The notes below the pieces were generated by a model. It saw nothing but the letters and a program-made list of their open reading frames with translations, was not told where the DNA came from and made no database searches. A stretch of 64,000 bases of DNA from Tanytarsus gracilentus. Its lineage: Eukaryota > Arthropoda > Insecta > Diptera > Chironomidae. The translations under genes were made by a program, and so were the position numbers. The stretch is from positions 7,572,501 through 7,636,500 of the forward strand of contig JAXRKN010000044.1 of assembly GCA_038502055.1 (NCBI GenBank), in the 5' to 3' direction. Shown here one piece after another: positions 46,512-59,900 of the stretch (position 1 is its first letter; each line of letters starts with the position of its first letter).

Positions 46512-48657
46512 TTTTACGTCTAATAAATCTGTTATATTTCTAAAAAAAATTAGAACTCGTGTTAGTACAAAAAAAATTAATTTCAGCATAAACCTTTTCA
46601 TATATTTTTCAGTTTCCATCTGAAGCTTTCGACTTATATATTTTTTGAAAAAGAAGAACGATTTTTTCGTGAACTAATAGTCACTTTCATCTTGTTGTTT
46701 TTTTATCGGAGTTTTTAAAGAAATTAAGATTTAAGCATAAATGTTTCAAGAAGAGACACTAAACTAAATCAAATGGTTAGTAAAAAATTACTTTTCAACA
46801 AAAAGTTTCGAGTACATAACTTTGCATCTGTGTAAAAGTTGAAAAAAAGAAATAATTTAAAAATCCGGTAATGAAAAGAAGAAAAAGAAAAATCGTCGCA
46901 CTGATTTGCTAATTTTTAAACTTTTAAAGTGTTAAAAGGCAATTAATTAAAGACACTGTGTTAAATAATTCATTAAAATCGATTTTTATTGTGCAAGTTT
47001 TTAAAGATTTTTGTACGTACACGCATTTAAAATTTCAACTCAAGGATTTTTTAGTGTGCTCATATACAGTCAAAATGCAAGCAGAAAAGAAAAAGCAAAT
47101 TTACATTTGAAGTGGAATTAATTAGTTTTCATTATTGTTCCAAAAAAAAATGTTGTCGAGAGCGGTCTGCTCATAAGCTTCGTGTATATATTTCGTGTAG
47201 TGATAATGCAAACAGTCAATTCTTATCACTATGATCTTTATTACAATTAATACTCGCAAATTAAAAAAATTAAATTAATTAAAAGGAAACCAGAAGTGAA
47301 AAAAATATCTGTAATCTCCTCATAAAATATCCAAGTTAATAAATTTCAATAATTTAACGATTTTACTTTCAATGTAAGTGCTATAAATTTTTGGGGTGAC
47401 TATGAGGGTAATAAATTGTTCATTTGCTGTTAAACACAAAATTTACCCACAGCTTTTGTTTCGTAATTTGTCGTCAATAGCGTGAATAAACAATTTTCTC
47501 ATTAACATAGCGATTAACACGATAAATTCGATAACAACGCCCCGAAAAAAAAAATTCTATCCGGAATTAAAAAAAGTGCTTATCACTCTTCTGATAGTGA
47601 AATGAAGAAATTGTTTCTATTTTTAAGATTTGTTTTTTTGGGAAAAATAACAAGATTGAGGTCACATGTTGAACTTTGACGCCCTGTTTATTGATTATCC
47701 TTTTCTTTCTTTTTCTGTGTCATCGTCACTTGACTTTCTTTGGGTTATGGGCGCTTCTGACGATGAATGCAACATGAGGAAACAGATGCGAGCGCATAAA
47801 TTTTAACGGTGCATTGAGTAACATTGAGAGTGTGTGAGGAAAATTAATTACGTTAGTTTGATGACATTATCGTCTTTGAAACATTGCTCAAAAAATTGGA
47901 ATTTCTTGTAACATCTCCGTGTGCTATTTATTTTTATCGCGATTAATAATTTTTTATATCATGAAACAATGAAAGGTATTAGAAAAATTCTGTTCGACGA
48001 TAAGATTCGAGTAAATTACTTCACGTGGTAATAAATTTGTTAAAATATTGCCAATTACTTTTCTAAACGATGTGAGCGGTGCCCTCAAGGTTCAAAAAAA
48101 ATTTATTTGATGTAATTTTTTTTACTTCCATTGAATGCTTAAAAGTTCAAACACGATATTTTAAATTTTTAACTTTCTCATTTTAGGAAATAAAGTTTCG
48201 AGGACTTTACAACTGACGACAAAAATCGTTAACATCTAAAATATAGCCGAGGGCATTTAGAAAAGCTCGACAGTCCAATTTAAAGTACACTACACATGAT
48301 TTTTATGATTCCTTGTGCCAAAATTAAATTTTAGCTCTAACAAAAATTGAATAAGGAATTTTTTAGAAGAAAATTAGTCAGCTTTTAAAAAACATTTTTG
48401 AGGAAACATTTTTAAGAATTCTCCTAGTCACTGCAGATAGATTTACACTCAACTTTTTTTTGGCCAAATAGTGCGGAAATTTTTCAATTCTTGAAAATAA
48501 CTAAAATCAAAAAAATGAATGTGCTGATGAAAAGGAATTAAAGAGGGTTTGATAAACCTAATGCCGATTTTTACGTAAGAATTTTTTCGCGGAAAAGACA
48601 ATTAGTAAATAGATAAGGAAAGAGATTTTTAATCGCAAGAAGATTTAGTCGATAAAC
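46512..48657. other. Intergenic; includes Cyclin Y promoter
   Basis: About 2.1 kb, A/T-rich, no coding exon. Near the 3' end (48592-48605) TTTTTCGCGGAAAAG is a near-palindrome resembling a weak E2F site. Nothing else stands out. Confidence 0.5.
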
Positions 48658-49872
48658 ATGGGAAACAAGAATTCTTGCTGCTCTTTCGGTAGCTCTAGTC
48701 CTCCAGCTCGAAAAGCAAAATCAAAGGATCCGCCAGTATTTGAAGAGACACGACGAAGTGATTTTCCTGATGGTGCTGCGTCCACAAACAACCTTCAGCA
48801 TATATCTGAGCGCGAGGGTGATGATGGCGATGCCGATCCATCGTGTGATCCCTCTGCAGCTACTCTGTTCTTGGAGCGCTCTAAACAGAGTCTCGAAAAT
48901 GGTAACATGACAAGAAAAAAATCATCTTATCAGATATCGCAGCAAGGTGGTCTTAAAAAAAGCTCCAGTTGTTCAACAATTTATCTCGATGACAGGTTTG
49001 TTCACATTTATAATCTTTTTACATGTCGAAACCATTCTTTTTTTCTATTTTTAGTACCGTATCACAGCCAAATCTGAAGAATACAGTCAAATGCGTTAGT
49101 TTAGCAATCTATTTTCACGTCAAGAATCGCCGATCGGAGCGTCGTATCGAAATATTTGATGAGCGCCTCCATCCATTGACACGTGATGGTGTGCCAGAAG
49201 ATTACGATCGCCATAATCCCGAACATAGACAGATTTATAAGTTTGTGAGGACGCTCTTTAATGCGGCTCAGTTAACGGCCGAATGTGCAATTATCACGCT
49301 CGTTTATCTTGAAAGGTGTGCTTTGCTATCTTTCAATCTATATTTTGTTAATTTTAAATCTCTTTAGGTTACTGACATATTCGGAATTGGATATAGCACC
49401 GTGCAATTGGAAGAGAATTGTCCTCGGTGCTATTTTATTAGCTAGTAAGGTGAGACAATACTATAAACTTTTATTAAACGAAATATGGAAATTTTAAAAT
49501 GTGTCATTTTAGGTGTGGGATGATCAAGCAGTATGGAATGTTGATTATTGTCAGATTCTCAAAGACATAACAGTTGAAGACATGAATGAGCTTGAGCGTC
49601 AATTTCTCGAAATGTTGCAATTCAATATTAATGTTCCGTCTTCGGTTTATGCGAAATATTACTTTGATCTGAGGTCGCTTGCTGAGGCCAACGATCTGTC
49701 ATTCCCAACAGAGCCGCTTTCAAAGGAACGAGCACAAAAGCTAGAAGCCATGTCCCGTGTGATGCAAGACAAGTATACAGCCCAAGCCTACAGAAATGGT
49801 ATGAAAAAGTGGTCATCGCTCGACAACATAAAAGATTCTGCGCCTCGACGGTCCGTCGCAATTTTGAGCTAA
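48658..49872 (+). CDS. CycY: Cyclin Y
   Basis: Four exons (48658-48995, 49055-49315, 49368-49449, 49513-49872) join in phase to 346 aa. Cyclin Y recruits a PFTAIRE-type kinase (CDK14 in vertebrates, Eip63E in Drosophila) to the plasma membrane, where it phosphorylates the Wnt co-receptor LRP6/Arrow. The start MGNKNSCCSFG is the conserved myristoylation plus Cys palmitoylation site that anchors it. Ser-rich basic stretches follow (TRKKSSYQIS, LKKSSSCSTIYLDD), probable phosphorylation and 14-3-3 sites. The cyclin box runs about 160-290 (EHRQIYKFVRTLFNAAQLTAECAIITLVYLERLLTYS, split between exons; ILLASKVWDDQAVWNVDY). The protein ends RSVAILS. Confidence 0.96.
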
Positions 49873-52391
49873 TGGAACATTTTTAAAAAGTTTTTGATCC
49901 AAGTGCGTAGCATTTACAAAAAATCTAAATTGAAAAATATTTTTCTTTGACCCTAGAAAAAAATAAGGAAAAACTTTTATAATTTTTTTGTTCATTATAA
50001 GGCACATATGATGATTATGAGAAAGATTAATTTTTTTGTGAATAAAAATGAATCCGATTTTAATTAAAAACCTCTCAGCTGAAATTAAATTTTATTGTTG
50101 GTCTTCACGATGACTCATAAACCGCGGATTACGTCCTCATTTTGCTACTAAATTTTGTTCTTTGGAAAAGAGAGTGCGAGCAAATAAAAAGGCATGACTT
50201 AAATGTTTGAGTGCACATTAAAATTAATTCAGAGGAAATTTTTATGACATTCTGCTTTTATATGCTTTATGACCCATATCCCATCGTTTTTTTTGTGCAT
50301 GAAGAAAATTACACTCAATAGTTAAAGTCAAAAATCATAAAGCTACTTTTTTGTTTGATTTATGCTCAGCTTAAAAAAAGTTATAACTTTTTTAAACTCA
50401 TTAAAATATGAGAGCCACGAGTAAGTAACTGCAATTGTTTTAATTAACAAAAGAACAAGAAGAACTTAAAAGAGTAAACTGAAAGCATTGCAATGTACCA
50501 AGCAAAATAATAGAATTAATTTTAAAGTTTTATTATCGCAAAGTTTTCGTTTCAGAGTTAATTTTTTATGTACAATAATGTGTCACAAAATTGTTTAATG
50601 TTTCAGAGGAGGGAAACTCGCAATATATTAAAATTATTTTTTGAATGTTCAGATGGAATATAAAAAAATTAAATTTATTTTTTAACAGTTCCTCAACCCC
50701 TGATTTCAGAGGTAGCTTTGAGTTATGTTTGAAAAATGTGAGACGTAAAAGTTTTAAAAGCATCAAAAAGCTTTTAATTATTTTTTTGATGTTTGAAATA
50801 TGTTAAAAAGGGAAAAGTTTAATATTAATTAAAGTTTTCATTTATAATCTCTTCACTGAAAAAAAAAAGATTTAAAACAATTTTAGGTTTTTCTTTATTA
50901 AATTAGAATTTATTCAGTAAATTTTCTTCCTTTAAAGTTGGTCGGAAGAGTAAATTTAAGAGAGGAGAAAATAGACATTTCAAATATTTATTTACAGGAA
51001 AAGAAAATTCTTTCAAGTTTTTTTCAATAAATTTTCATCATTCACGTTTAATGTTGAGATAAAAAATTAATGATGACGAATAGTTTTGATAAAGCTAAAG
51101 TTCAAAGTTTTGTAAAATTTTTAAAGATTTAAAAATCAAAACTTGTTAAAGGACAGCGGACGATTTTATAATTTCAGATCTTTCTCAATTATTTCATCCC
51201 CTCATGAAATTTTAAATGTTTTCTCAATTATTTTCCCTAACGTTGAAGAATTTTTCGATCCATCTTCATTAAAATGAAACTGATATGAAAAATTGAATTA
51301 AAAAAAGTTCATTTTAAATTTTCATTAGCAAAAGTATGAATTTTTTCTTTCGTAAACTTGTCAAACTTTCATTTAAAAAAATAATAAAGTTTTTATGTAA
51401 GAAAATGCATTTTCTATTTTATCCTTCATAATCGCGAATCAACTAAAGCAGAAACTTTCAATTAAGCTTCATTTATCAACGTCTTCATCATAAATTCAAT
51501 AATTTTGAAGCTCTTTTAAGTTTGTTTTAAATTCAATGTGCTTTTAATGAGACAGAAAACACGCTTTTGATAAGAACTCAACATTTGAAGATATGTGTGT
51601 GTGTTAATGCTCACATCAATTTGTCAATCACTTAAATCTTTATCGAAATTTCATGAAAAACTGAAAGCTTTTTTAAGCTTTATAGCTTTATTATTTAAAG
51701 TTGCCTCTATCATCTACATTTTTACCTGTGCGGGGTTTTTTTATAAAGAATCTGATTTTTTTTTCAGAAATATATTTTCTTCTAAATCAAAATTGTTCAT
51801 CATCGCTACTGAATAAATACTTTTCTCTTATACCTTTAAATATTTTTTGTTATCTCTTAATTTCAAATCTGAATCCAGCTCAGACAAGGTTTTATTATTT
51901 TAGATGTAAAAGTATATCTTTCGTATGTGTGTGCTTGAAATTTATGCAATTTTCCTTCGTCTATGAATATTTTTAATTAATTTTTTCATCATATTTATAA
52001 TCTCATGTTAAGTCTCTATTTGATTTGTTTCCGCATTTTTTTCTCTCTGTAAATAAACTTTTTTTCTTCTCATTTTGCAAATTTCTAATTTAAAAATTAA
52101 TTTAAGTAGATTTTTCGTACATATACGTGTTGTTAAGGAAGGATTCAGGTTGAGTGACACGAAAGAGAAAATGAATTTGTTCAAAATGGTCTTTGTGGTT
52201 GCAGCAGTCAGGTTTGGTGTCAAACAAAAGGATTGAATAAGCTCAAGTTTGGTGTAGAAATGATTAAATTTATTTATGAGAATTTTCATTGAAAATTAAA
52301 TTTTTGGTTTTGTCAAGAAAATTCACTTGACAACAAAATAAATTGTAATTAAAAAGCGAAAAAATGTTCTCAACCACTTTAAATGGGTGTT
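49873..52391. other. Gene-poor A/T-rich sequence
   Basis: About 2.5 kb after Cyclin Y, with its 3' UTR at the start. No convincing exon. Frames at 51595-51976 are Phe/Ser/Ile-rich and compositional. Confidence 0.5.
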
Positions 52392-53475
52392 GGTCACGCA
52401 AAGTGTGGATTATTTCACGGAAAAATCCGCGAAATAATCCACACTTTTCCGAGGAATTCTATGGAAAAATCCGCAAAATTTTAAATTGCACGGAAAAATC
52501 CACAGACAAAAATCCAAGGATATGCATGGAATTTAAAATCCAAGGAGTTTTCCATAGAACAAAAATCCTTGGAATTTCGCGGAATTTTTAAGTGCACGGA
52601 AAATTCTACAGACAAAAATCCACGGATTTGCATGGAATTTAAAATCTGCGGAATTTTTTATAGAGTTTTTATTTTTCAAAAAATCAGGTAGTATCACTAA
52701 GTTCATATACTAAATGATTTAGCGATATTTCAATTGTTAGGAAAAATTAAAATTATTTCCTTAATAAAACTTTTTGTAAAAGTTAAAGATCAATTTAAAA
52801 GAAGTTCTATCATCACTCTTATCTTTCCGGCACTGTTATAGCTTAATAACCATCCGACTGAGCTATCCTAACGATAAGCGAAGCGCGATCGTTAGGTTAG
52901 TGAGGGAGTGAACTGTATGAGCGTTCCGGGGGGCCCCTTGGGGGGCCGGACGCGATTAACACAGGAGGGGGTTTGGGGGGCGCCTGGACGCCCCTCCAAA
53001 ATGATCATATTGATTCCATTAATCAAAGTACTTAGTCAATCAAATCACTTTCCTATATTTCTCAAAACTAATTTTCTCAAACGATTTCCCTTTTACAAAA
53101 AGTTTTATTTAGGGATTAATTTTTGAAATGTCGCAAAATCATTTATTATATGAACTTAGTGATACTACCTGATTTTTGACATAAAAAAACTCTATAAAAA
53201 ATTCCTCAGATTTTAAATTCCATGCAAATCCGTGGATTTTTGTCCGTGGATTTTTCCGTGCACTCTGAAATTCCGCGAAATTCCAAGGATTTTTGTTCTA
53301 TGGAAAACTCCATGGATTTTAAATTCCATGCAAATCCTTGGATTTTTGTCTGTGGATTTTTCCGTGTACTTTGAAATTTCGCGGATTTTTCCGAAGAAAT
53401 CCAAGGATTTATCTGTGAATTTCTCCATGAAAAATTCCATAGAATTCTATGAAAAAATCCACACTTTGCGTGACC
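52392..53475. mobile_element. 1.1-kb fold-back (MITE-like) element with GC-rich core
   Basis: Long imperfect inverted arms (about 52392-52732 and 53124-53475) begin and end GGTCACGCAAAGTGTGGATT and its complement. Arms are made of shuffled short blocks (ATCCACAGACAAAAATCC, GCATGGAATTTAAAATC, TTCGCGGAATTTT) and end inside at GTAGTATCACTAAGTTCATAT. The left arm has its own palindrome (GTGTGGATTATTTC / GAAATAATCCACAC). The 390-bp core includes a tRNA-like D-arm and an unusually G/C-rich patch (52915-53003). No transposase and no target-site duplication that I can see. Confidence 0.82.
52854..52865 (-). other. tRNA-like D-arm / Pol III A-box
   Basis: On the minus strand the sequence reads TAGCTCAGTCGG, an exact fit to the A-box TRGCNNAGYNGG. 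It sits inside GGATAGCTCAGTCGGATGG, as in eukaryotic tRNA-Lys. No B-box, anticodon arm or acceptor partner follows at the right distance, so this is a fragment and not a tRNA gene. Confidence 0.6.
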
Positions 53476-56400
53476 TATAATCCTTTAAATATATTTTTTG
53501 GTGTGTCCTTTTTTGGAAATTTTTCATAAGTTTATTTTAAATTTTTTGAGTGTTTATTTTATTGGTGAAATACCTTAAAATCTAGAATTCAATAAATTAC
53601 AAGTTGAATATTTCTTTTTATTTAGTTTTCTACTCTTAATAAAGCTATGCTCCCAATTTTTCAGCTGAATTATAGTTTCCAAAAAATTTTAAGCCTTCGG
53701 TGCATTGCTCAAGTCGCTGCTCAATTCACTACGATTATCATAATTTCATCATCAATTTTCTTCTTTATTTCGATACAAAAAGGAAATTTTTTTATTTCTG
53801 GTGCTTCAATTCCGTTTTTTTTCTTATTCAATTTATTTTCACTTTATGATATTTATCTTTTTTTCTGGGCTGTAGTCAGAATAGGAAATTGAGAAAATTC
53901 TTTATTGAGCTGGGGAATTGAGGCGGCAAAATTTTATCGTTGACAATTTTCTGCCATTCGAGGAAAAAGTAATATCATTTTTGTAAAAGTGGAAATCTGG
54001 AGATACTTTTTCTATCCTCTATGATCGGTTTCTACTTTTTACTTAATTAAATGGTTTTTTGTGAAGATTTTTTTAATATTAAAAATAGAAATTTTCGAGT
54101 GTGATTTTATAAAGTTTTTTTTTTGTTCAAAACGTGAGCAATGGCTTCAAAGCTTAAAAGGCTGGTCCCCAAAATCAGACGGTCGAAAAAACTCTTTGTT
54201 TATAAATTAAAGTTAAAATGCACTTAAAAATTCCATCATAACAGTTTTTTTGTACAAAATCAAAACTTAAACGAGAACGTACAATTTTTTTCCTCGCGGA
54301 CACAGAAAAATTTAATTTAATATTTTTTCTTCTCTTCCGTTCTTTATATTGCTCTTATGCGCTCTCAATTCACTGTCGCTTTAGTGTAAACGTGGAACAA
54401 TATAAATAATGGATGTAAATTTTTTTTGACGAATGCAAGTGGGAGAAAAAACAATTTTCATGCCATGTTTGCACATTTTTTTCTTTATCATTCATCGTGT
54501 CTGCTTGAACTTTTTTTTTTGCATTTTCTTTGTCACGACAGAAAATGTGCGCTATTTAAAAAAATCGATTAGAAAACTTTTTAATAAACTTAAAGCATCC
54601 CCAAAACTAAAATTATTTAATCAACAAAAAAATTTTAATCTTTAAGTTTTTAATTTTAGAAATTGAATGAGTCGATGTCAATAAAACTGAAAAATTCCCA
54701 ATTTCTATTTTTTACAAAACTCTCATCACTTTTATTGCATTGCATGTTCAAAACTTTGCATGTGATTTTTTTCAGTTCAGACACTAAAGCACTTCGATGT
54801 CAACAAATGAAATAAATAAAAGTTTTGATCAAATTTATTTTTAATGAAAAAAAAGCCAGAATTTTATAATTTAAAAAATTAAGTGAATTTTCAAAAGTAT
54901 TTAAAAGCTTTTATGATTTAATGCAACTAAATTACGTTGAAATGAGAGACGAGAAAAATATGAAACGAGTGCAATAAAAATTATGTATGGATGTGCGGTG
55001 AAGGAGAAATGTGAGGGTTGAAGAATTATAAAATGAAGAGAAAATTTAATGAAATTTTAATCTCACATCAGTCAGTAAAACATTTTTTCACATAACTTCA
55101 AGTGCTTAATTTGTCTCTCGTTTCAATTTGATGACGTCTTACACACATGGATGATGTTGATGACTTTTATTTGAGCGAGTGTTCAACAAACATGGCGCCA
55201 CATATTTTAATACTTCAAATCCATATTGCCATGAACATGCGAGAGCAAAGAGATGCACAAGTTTTAGTGGGTGAGAAATCAGTGACTTCTAAATAGTTGA
55301 GAAGTGACATTTAAAAAAGTTCAAAATCTTTTTAAAAGATGGAAATTTTTCAAGGTGCTTTCAATGCTAATAAAATTCTCCACGAGTTCATTTTATGGTC
55401 ACCATTGAATGTCAATCGGATCCACTCAATCTAATTATCTTATTCCACAGTGCTGATTGCATTGCATTGGAGAAGGTAGAAAATTACTTTTGAAAAATAT
55501 CCGAGAAAAACATCTTCATTCCTTTTTGTAAAAGCTTCTTCAAGCACACTTGATTCCTCCAATCTCGTTACATACAAAAGACCGTCACACTCAACTTCTC
55601 CTTCTTTTAATCGCATTCAGATTCTTTGCTCGAGCATCCACTTTTGTTCGCTCTCTATCAGCGACTGGATGTGAGGTGGCATAATAGAGGAACTTTCTTC
55701 TGCACTTTTCGTCGTCATCGAAGCGGGAATTAATTCGACGTTGATGTCAAAGGCTTGAGAAGCTGTGTGTTTATTCATTCACGTTCAGCATGCAAATAAA
55801 GTTTGTATAAAACAGCTTTCAATGGCATGAGCAATTTTAAAACAAGCTTTTGAATTAACTTTTTCTCCACATGGAATAATAAAGTGATTACTAAAGATGA
55901 AACTACATTCTTTCCTCAACAAACATTGATAAGCGCTTTATATGAACAACTTCAATGGAAAAATGAACAATCATATCGTTGTAATTAGCAAATTGGATGC
56001 CGACTGACAAAAATATTTAATGAGATAAAGTTGTGATCAAGGAGTGAGCAATTGTTACAAAAATTTAAAAAGTATATGAAAGTAATTTTATATTCCAAGT
56101 ATTTAACTTTATATACTTTTAGTATATAAAATAATGTGATGAAAGTATATAAGCTTATATACTGTAAATATATAAGCTTATATACTTCAAGTTTATAGAA
56201 TTTTATACACCTAACTTATAAAGTTTCTCACCCTCTTGATTTTCAAAATTACTCAACTTTACAAAAGAGAAAAGAAGATCGACTGTGAAGCAAGCGGCAC
56301 GTGAATGAAAATTGATATTTTTAATTAGAAGAAAATTAAGTCAATAAATATTTTAGAAGGCAGCTCTGATTTCGGCTTATTTTGATTGCATTTTAAACAC

Positions 56401-56940
56401 TAAGCGAGCGTAAAATTTTGGTCGCAAAAAATATAATTATCAACATTGTTCAGTGATGAATAAGAGCGCAGAAGATAATAATAATTTTTTGTTGTTACAA
56501 TTCGCTTGTTCGATTTGAATCAGAAATACAGAAATTATGTGTTTTTCACTTGACACACACGAGTCTCAATAAAATAACAATAACATTCTATAATATAGAT
56601 TATATTTTAGTAGTGTGCACTGGAACATGATAATTAAGCTTCAAATGCACCTGTTGATATTTAATGATTTGTATTGTACGATACGAAACAATCAAAGTTC
56701 AAGGTGCCAAAAATAAATAACATCATACATATATGGCTCAGCTTTTTTTTGTATAGGGAGAAAGAAACTTGAATAGCAAGTCATTTATGTAAAATTAAAG
56801 TTCGACACACGATTTATATAATTATGCTTTGATGGTCACAGAGAATCTCGCTTATTGTTTCTGGTTTTTACTTAGAATTTTATTTATTATAGATAATGTT
56901 AGAAGTGTTTGCAGTTCTGAATAAAAATTAATCATGATTT
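53476..56940. other. Gene-poor sequence downstream of the PDE1 gene
   Basis: About 3.5 kb, A/T-rich. It includes the 3' UTR of the minus-strand PDE1 gene near its right end and two ATATAAGCTTATAT palindromes at 56144-56184. No gene seen. Confidence 0.5.
56144..56184. repeat. Paired AAGCTT-centred palindromes
   Basis: A perfect 20-bp palindrome, AGTATATAAGCTTATATACT (56144-56163), is followed after 5 bp by a 16-bp one, TATATAAGCTTATATA (56169-56184). They lie in a 110-bp stretch of repeated TATACTT motifs. Confidence 0.85.
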
Positions 56941-59900
56941 TTATTCCTCAGGCTTTGATTGTTCATTTTCTAGCTCTTTGTCTTTCTCAGCGGCCAATGC
57001 CAGAGCTGCGCGAGCTTCAGCATCTAAATAAAATTTTAAATCAGAACTTTTCCTAAATATTAAATAATTTTTGCAAACCTTTGACAGCCTGATCCTTCCA
57101 AATTTTCTTATTTTCAGCGAGACACGTCACCCATGGCTTTTTAATTTTAAATCTCGTCGATTTTTCGCTATCAGATTTTGCATCAATTTTGCCGCTTGTT
57201 CCGCAAACCACCGCTTTACTCGTGCCTTCCTCCTCTTCGGGTAAATTAAGAGTATTTGTTGTATTCTCATCGCCTTCACTCGTTAACGCTTTGTTACTAT
57301 TACTATTATTATTTGCTATCGGTGCTATTGGAGCTAATATTATTTCTAACATATCCGCACAAACACCCATACTCGGCTCCACAATGAACTCTATGAAGCC
57401 AATTTGTGACTCTGCAACTAACGTATTATTACGATCACACAGTGGACTAAATGGTAGACCGAGTTCCTGTTCTAAATCGCCTTGTCGGAAGAACTCCTCC
57501 AGCAGGAGCATGGTCCATTTGTGATGAAGATCCCACTTTTTAGCGGGATGTGAAATATCGCAACAGTGTAAGACGAGTGACAGTGCCTTTGATTTGTCGA
57601 CACTCGGCTCGGCGAGCGTCAATAAGTTTCGCATGTTTTTCAGCTGTTGAAAGTGAAAAGACATGTCCGTTGCAAGCACCATATCGATTATTAGCGTCCT
57701 CAGTTCCCTAAATTCATCACGTGACAGATTTTGAAGTATGTTACAGTCGTCTTCTTTGAGAACACGAAAAGCTGAACTAATGTGATGGTTTTCAAGCACA
57801 GCGCGATCATTATACAACATGGCCGTATCAGAGCCCGACATAACATGAAAGTTATTTGTTGTACCCGTATGCTCGTAGTCATGTATTAGTGCTGCAACAA
57901 GCGTCGCAAAAATCTCCAAATCCGTTAGCCAATGCATGAGGCCCGTTTGACAGAGGACATGATGAACAGTTTGAGCAACATCCGCTGCATGTAAATTATT
58001 GTGATAGGGATTTCTAAAGCGACAATAACCTAGACGTGAAATTAAATGTGAAGTGTCACGTAATAATTTAATTATGTATGAGGCAGTTATTGACGTGGCC
58101 AACATGAACATTTTCTGCCATCATAATAAAAAAACTCACCCTCCTCGATTCGCGTTAAAAATGTTTCTAACGTGGCTGAAGGAACTTTAAACTTGTGAAT
58201 CATTCCATATCGATTGAGAAGATCGTAGCCAACGTATTTAATTGGTTGACCATTTCCTGATTCTGCGAGAGCAAAAACATCGAACGACCATTCATCGAGA
58301 TGCTGTGGAAAAAATAATTTAGATTTTATATATTTTTTACAAATGTTTGTTTGTAGCGCAACGCTCTAATAATTTTTGAATTTCAAAAAAAAATTTAAAG
58401 TGAAGTTTTGAAATATTAAAAAATCGCCGGCCGGCTTTGCCACTCACAATCTCCTAGTATTAATTATGTTAGTGTTAAATGTAAAACTTCCGGGAAGAGA
58501 AAGCGGAAGTAATTTTGTAAATTATGTGGTTGCTGATTTTTCATTAGCATTTTTCTCACATTAACATGAAAATGCAAAAAGTTTTCGTTAATTTTATTGC
58601 GACATATTAAATTTTCAAGAATTTCGGTCATTCAATATTTATTTTTTGATCCCAAGTAAACTTTAAAAGGTTTTAATCAAAAAAACTTTCCATGTGACAT
58701 CACAGCAATATCAATCTTTGCACCGTCACATTACAAGAGAGGCAAATGAGAAAATATTTGATGTGAAAAACTAAGCGAAGCGGAGAAAAGAAGACAAGGG
58801 ATGTAAGCCTGCGGACGTACGTATGAGAAAATAAAAACTTCATGAAGGCATAAAAAAGCTTTTGTTTGTGATGGCAAAATGCGGTTAGAATAATAAATTT
58901 AGCTTTTTTCGATGCATCGTTAGAATTATAGAACGGAAATGTAACCGCAACCTCCTGTACAAAGTCCTCCCCTCAAGTACAGAATATTTTATGCAAAGAA
59001 ATATTTTTTTATAATAAAAAAGCATAAATTTTTCCCTCTCCCTCGTTCGTGAGAACTCTTTTAGCAAACAGTAATGGGAAATAATTTTTTTTGTCGGGAA
59101 ACATTCAAGAGTTAGGACGAAAGAACGGAAACAACCTCTTCATTTCATGTATTATGTACTTTCTTAAGAGCACCCACATTTGAAAGTAAAAAGAAGAAAA
59201 AATGTTTCAAAACCCACACGTGGGTGTTGCCGTGTAACCCACTTGTAACAGATCAGTATTGGCTTCCCCTTATGGCTTCCCCTTCTGGCCTCCCCTTTTG
59301 GCTTCCCAAAAATGGCTTCCCAAAATGGCTTCCCAAAATGGCTTCCCAAAAATGGCTTCTCAAAAATGGCTTCGCAAAATGGCTTCCCAAAATTGCTTCC
59401 CAAATTGGCTTGCCACTGTGTTTCGACTGTGTTTCATTTTCTATTGTGTTTCATTTTCCACTGTGTTCCATTTTCCATTGTGTTTCATTTTCCATTGTGT
59501 TTCATTTTCCACTATGTTCCATTATACATTGTGTTCCATTTTCCATTGTGTTCCATTTTCCATTGTGTTCCATTTTCCATTGTGTTTCATTTTCCATTGT
59601 GTTCCATTTTCCATTGCGTTCCGTTTTCAACCATGTTCCATTTTCCACTGTGTTTCATTTTCCACAGTGTTCCATTTTCAGATCCATGCCAATCGATTCC
59701 TGGTCCAATTACGAGTTCAATGAGGTACATGAAGCCATACTTCTAAAAAATGGACATTAGTGGCATTCCTTGGACACTCCTGGCCGGCCGTGACGGTCAT
59801 TCTTCAAAATCATCAATGCCAATCAATTCCTGATGCAATTACGAGTTCAACGAGGTACATGAAGCCATACTTTTAAAAAATGTTTCAAAACCCACTCGTG

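Noticed and set aside
52854..52865. A functional tRNA gene
   Set aside because: Only the D-arm/A-box is present. There is no B-box, anticodon stem or closing acceptor stem.
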